Below the pieces are notes generated by a model that had not been told where the DNA came from, made no database searches, and saw only the letters and a program-made list of their open reading frames with translations. Made by a program: the position numbers and the translations under genes. 6,123 nt of DNA, taken from positions 1 to 6,123 of the forward strand of contig CAWVTK010000118.1 in NCBI GenBank assembly GCA_963933205.1, given 5' to 3'. Source of the DNA: UBA6772 sp963933205 (GTDB taxonomy: Bacteria > Bacteroidota > Bacteroidia > Flavobacteriales > UBA7430). Of the stretch, positions 5,201-6,123 are shown piece after piece. Every line of letters starts with the position of its first letter. The first letter of the stretch is position 1.

Positions 5201-6123
5201 ATAGACAAATTAACTTGAGCGCTAAAGTCTAGTATTGGATCTACTTGTATATCAAAAACTGCATTTTCACCAGAACATATTTCTAGATCTACTGGGTCTA
5301 CAGTAATTGAAAAATTAGGATCAGATGATTCAACAATTTCGAATGTGTTGGATACGTTAAAGAAAACATTGGTACTTCCTTTTACTTTTATAATGGCTTG
5401 ATCAGATACTAAATTAGGACAAACCACCTCTGCAGAACCATTGTTAGGCACGTCAAGAAGTAAGTCGATAAAGCTAAGTCCGTTGTCGGTAGAAAGATAA
5501 ATAGATACATTTGCTGCACTTACCGGAGCTTCATCCGTATTTGCTATGTCCCATGCTACGGTATAGGTAGTACCGTATTCCCATTCTGAAGTAATATCAT
5601 TTACAGCAAAACCATCCGCTTGATCACTTACGGTTAACTGAACTTGATCGTAGCTAACACCACCACCACCGGCCTTATTATCTCTTACTGTGAGTCGGAA
5701 ATTCATATTTCTAGCATACGATGGAAGTGTTTCACCTAAAGTCGATGTTCCAGCAACAAGATCATCCATTAAAGGAAATACACGTGTTGGAGATTCCAAA
5801 GGAGGCCAAGATCTAAACAAAGGTGCATTTCCAGTTGGATTGTCTAAATCATCCATTGCTTCGCCTAAGTCATACTGCTCCCAGCAATAAGTTAATACAT
5901 CAACAGCGTTTTGATCTGTAGCTGCTCCGGTTAATTCAAAAGGAGTATTTATGGGTATGGTAAAAGCAAGACCAGATGGGTTTGCAACCGCTACCGGAAT
6001 TGAATTACCGGTTGGTAAATTCTCTGCACAGGTATTGTTTTCAATATGACTTGTAATTTCATCAAAAGAAGCTGTGTGGTAGTAATCGTTTGAGTTTTGT
6101 TGAAGATTGTTAATTTCACAAAT
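2299..6123 (-). CDS. Reprolysin-like (M12B-type) secreted metalloprotease, T9SS cargo, 5' end outside window
   Basis: The frame is open from the window edge to the TAA at 2301-2299, giving 1274 visible residues with no start; the Met at 5856 is internal. Visible residues 1-34 begin I-C-E-I-N-N-L-Q-Q-N-S and continue DYYHTASFDEI, matching the tail of reprolysin-like catalytic domains of Bacteroidota. The HExxHxxGxxH zinc motif would lie upstream, out of view. Then follow an Ig-like domain (35-168) with LTYCWEQYD and the RLTVRDN block typical of this family, a second (about 170-264), a third (268-369), an FN3-like domain (370-465), five 21-residue Cys-bounded repeats (473-593), a PKD domain (594-677, with WNMGDG and HYYEENGTYEVTV), four more repeats (678-776), a domain A (785-886), two related domains B (912-991, 992-1069), a domain A-like copy (1090-1172) and a T9SS sorting domain (1195-1274). 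It is probably a zinc protease secreted to the surface or medium; its substrate is unknown. The metalloprotease identity relies on the short N-terminal tail and the Ig blocks. Confidence 0.85.
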   Translation of the reverse strand: MCEINNLQQNSNDYYHTASFDEITSHIENNTCAENLPTGNSIPVAVANPSGLAFTIPINTPFELTGAATDQNAVDVLTYCWEQYDLGEAMDDLDNPTGNAPLFRSWPPLESPTRVFPLMDDLVAGTSTLGETLPSYARNMNFRLTVRDNKAGGGGVSYDQVQLTVSDQADGFAVNDITSEWEYGTTYTVAWDIANTDEAPVSAANVSIYLSTDNGLSFIDLLLDVPNNGSAEVVCPNLVSDQAIIKVKGSTNVFFNVSNTFEIVESSDPNFSITVDPVDLEICSGENAVFDIQVDPILDFSAQVNLSIADVPDGILAVFVPENVTPGDNSTLTISSPFPIPAIVIPAQISGTADGITHLADITITVFEGTPEPTTLSTPAAALVGVSLTPTFTWEEVASANSYTLQIATDLDFIDVIQNIVDLENPSFSLGTLLAPETEYFWNVQANSPCGDSEFSETFSFTSGEEDVVEIPGCTDITAFNYEPTANVDDNSCVPVTFGCTNPEADNFNETANTDNGSCIISGCTNPDGLNFNEDATLDDGSCTIEGCTDPTASNYNPLANIEDNSCISFILGCTDSLAYNFNPSANSEDGSCDYTSLVIIQWEELAGSNFHFWALINDLPNPSNLFWNMGDGTTYGTPEPNHYYEENGTYEVTVTAYTFMGAFIATAMVEVTGVISGCTEITAVNYNPLAIIDDGSCIAPIFGCTNEDAINFNPLANSDDGSCIGVVYGCTDETAMNYNEEANSEDGSCIAFVYGCMDVDALNYNELANTDDESCLYPTPTEPNWDVEITSNNHIVLIPSSANITINDAAIELGDYIGVFYLGQDDAYYCAGKLMYTGVTNTLTVYGADPGMFNGFQADEKLVWKTWKSSLNEVRLALADYDAMMPNGDTYTTDGISGITALSNTVSHDIEMLEGWNLISTYIVPDFPSIGDVFAPVVGDLFLAKDEVGNVFWPEYNLNNIGDHTVGKAYKAKMNADVNLQVRGALADPNDYTLTLNEGWSYLGYLRKEAADITSVMEAVEEDITLIKDGIGNVYWPEYNVNTIGNMEPGKGYQIRMETTRDFNYPDNSIVLPQLRLSSSLSNKFYNAPKTSEFNMNLAIPLNLLSELTIGDEIAVKNQNNEIIARAVYNEQTMALTLWIKEEDLHTKFNLYYWSTNKAEEVAVQFSAASTVLENNSIVVLESLNLKTVGNAFTVYPNPSSANTTLSISLLADAKASVLVYNSLGEMVKVLANTTFVKGSSSVSFNVSDLASGIYFIKLTSDVYSEVQKFRVH
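2302..2541 (-). other. T9SS type A C-terminal sorting domain
   Basis: Visible residues 1195-1274 contain YPNPSS (1197-1202), an alternating beta pattern, VYNSLGEMV (1221-1229), DLASGIYFIKL (1250-1260) and a basic C-terminal FRVH. These are the hallmark blocks of the TIGR04183-type secretion signal. The signal is recognised by the Por/T9SS machinery and normally cleaved by PorU-type sortase. It makes the protein an exported cargo and supports the Bacteroidota assignment. Confidence 0.93.
2608..2856 (-). repeat. Domain A-like copy (A')
   Basis: Visible residues 1090-1172 follow the same order of landmarks as domain A at 785-886: N-x-L-x-I-P, then L-x-x-G-D-x-I-x-V, an Ala before a Tyr, T-x-x-L-T, a central Phe, a W near the end and an E-V pair. 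The match is by eye and divergent at DNA level, so an old duplication is inferred. Confidence 0.5.
2917..3390 (-). repeat. Tandem duplication of domain B (about 80 residues each)
   Basis: Copy 1 occupies 3151-3390 (visible residues 912-991) and copy 2 occupies 2917-3150 (992-1069). Shared landmarks are L-x-E-G-W near the start, K-D-x-x-G-N-V-[FY]-W-P-E-Y-N-[LV]-N-x-I-G-[ND] in the middle, and G-K-[AG]-Y-[KQ]-[AI]-[KR]-M towards the end. This type of unit is frequent, as far as I recall, in T9SS cargo proteins of Bacteroidota; its function is not known to me. Confidence 0.8.
3484..3771 (-). other. Beta-rich domain A of the metalloprotease
   Basis: Visible residues about 785-880. Landmarks are NWDVEITSNN, ELGDYIGVFYLG, YYCAGKLMY, T-L-T-V-Y-G and NGFQADEKLVWKTW. 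I recall similar blocks in other T9SS cargo proteins of Bacteroidota but cannot name the family. It directly follows the ninth Cys repeat and precedes the tandem B domains. Confidence 0.5.
3796..4092 (-). repeat. Cys-bounded Asp/Asn-rich repeats, units 6-9
   Basis: Four 21-residue units at 4030-4092, 3952-4014, 3874-3936 and 3796-3858, each separated by a 5-residue hydrophobic linker (I-A-P-I-F, I-G-V-V-Y, I-A-F-V-Y). Each runs G-C-[TM]-x3-A-x-N-[YF]-N, then [PE]-[LE]-A, then two or three residues, then [DE]-D-[GE]-S-C. Unit 9 departs with GCMD and DDESC. Confidence 0.93.
4093..4344 (-). other. PKD domain inserted in the repeat array
   Basis: Visible residues 594-677 contain the PKD signature: LFWNMGDGTTYG, then PEPNHYYEENGTYEVTVTAY. 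PKD domains have an Ig-like beta fold and in secreted enzymes usually serve as spacers or binding modules. It splits the array into five and four units. Confidence 0.85.
4345..4707 (-). repeat. Cys-bounded Asp/Asn-rich repeats, units 1-5
   Basis: Five 21-residue units at 4645-4707, 4567-4629, 4495-4557, 4423-4485 and 4345-4407, with linkers of 5, 3, 3 and 5 residues. The consensus is GCTxxxAxNYNPxAN followed by x-[DE]-[DN]-[GN]-S-C. Acidic and Asn side chains in the second half of each unit suggest calcium ligation, by analogy with thrombospondin type 3 repeats; this is inferred. Each unit starts and ends with Cys, so one disulfide per unit is plausible. Confidence 0.93.
4730..5020 (-). other. 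Fibronectin type III-like domain
   Basis: Visible residues about 370-465. Landmarks are LTPTFTWEEV, SYTLQIATD, L-A-P-E-T-E-Y-F-W-N-V-Q-A and a final ETFSFTSG, the usual FN3 strand pattern of bacterial secreted proteins. It lies between the third Ig-like domain and the Cys repeats. Confidence 0.7.
6022..6123 (-). other. C-terminal tail of the M12B-type catalytic domain
   Basis: The first 34 visible residues contain Cys2 followed by NNLQQNSNDYYHTASFDEI. In the Bacteroidota reprolysin-like proteins I recall, the equivalent stretch follows the Met-turn (...AGIC) and reads N-[VL]-Q-x-N-S-D-x-Y-[FY]-H-x-x-S-x-x-E-I. This is the evidence that the missing upstream part is a zinc metalloprotease domain. 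Confidence 0.7.

Noticed and set aside
4913..5218. A 101-codon plus-strand open frame opposite the metalloprotease; similar frames occur at 3780-3986 and 5690-5890.
   Set aside because: They are antisense to well-supported conserved domains and show no signal, motif or context of their own.

Overview
The window looks like chromosomal DNA from a marine-type member of the Bacteroidota, most likely Flavobacteriia. The evidence is AT-rich DNA, no Shine-Dalgarno sequences before the genes, a lipoprotein with an acidic surface-export-like signal after its lipobox, a very large secreted protein ending in a type IX secretion system (T9SS) C-terminal sorting domain, and an FtsE-like N-terminus of the Bacteroidota type. 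No mobile element, CRISPR array, tRNA or rRNA was seen.

Layout. Bases 1-52 (minus strand) hold the first 17 codons of an ABC ATPase that reads like FtsE; the rest lies off the left edge. Bases 53-513 hold no convincing large gene. They contain one weak 40-codon ORF, one imperfect hairpin, a candidate promoter and a nested inverted repeat just before the next gene. Bases 514-2128 (plus strand) are a tight two-gene operon: a small Ig-like lipoprotein, then 4 bases later an outer-membrane beta-barrel protein that carries a heavy-metal-associated-like (HMA-like) domain at its C-terminus. A perfect A9-stem-T9 palindrome at 2246-2281 separates this operon from the convergent gene and can terminate both. 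Bases 2299-6123 (minus strand) are one uninterrupted reading frame running off the right edge. It is the C-terminal 1274 residues of a reprolysin-like (M12B-type) secreted metalloprotease with Ig-like, FN3, nine cysteine-bounded Asp/Asn-rich repeats, a PKD domain, a duplicated domain set and the T9SS tail.

How the parts work together. The plus-strand pair is probably envelope-associated and may concern a thiophilic metal such as copper. This is inferred from the HMA-like CGMC motif and from vicinal Cys-Cys pairs in both proteins; no function is proven. The metalloprotease would be exported across the inner membrane, moved across the outer membrane by T9SS, and released or anchored at the surface. 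It shares only the terminator with the operon and there is no sign of a functional link. The points most worth a second look are the Cys-rich operon with its barrel-HMA fusion, and the repeat array split by a PKD domain. Nothing here amounts to a clearly new defence or mobile system.
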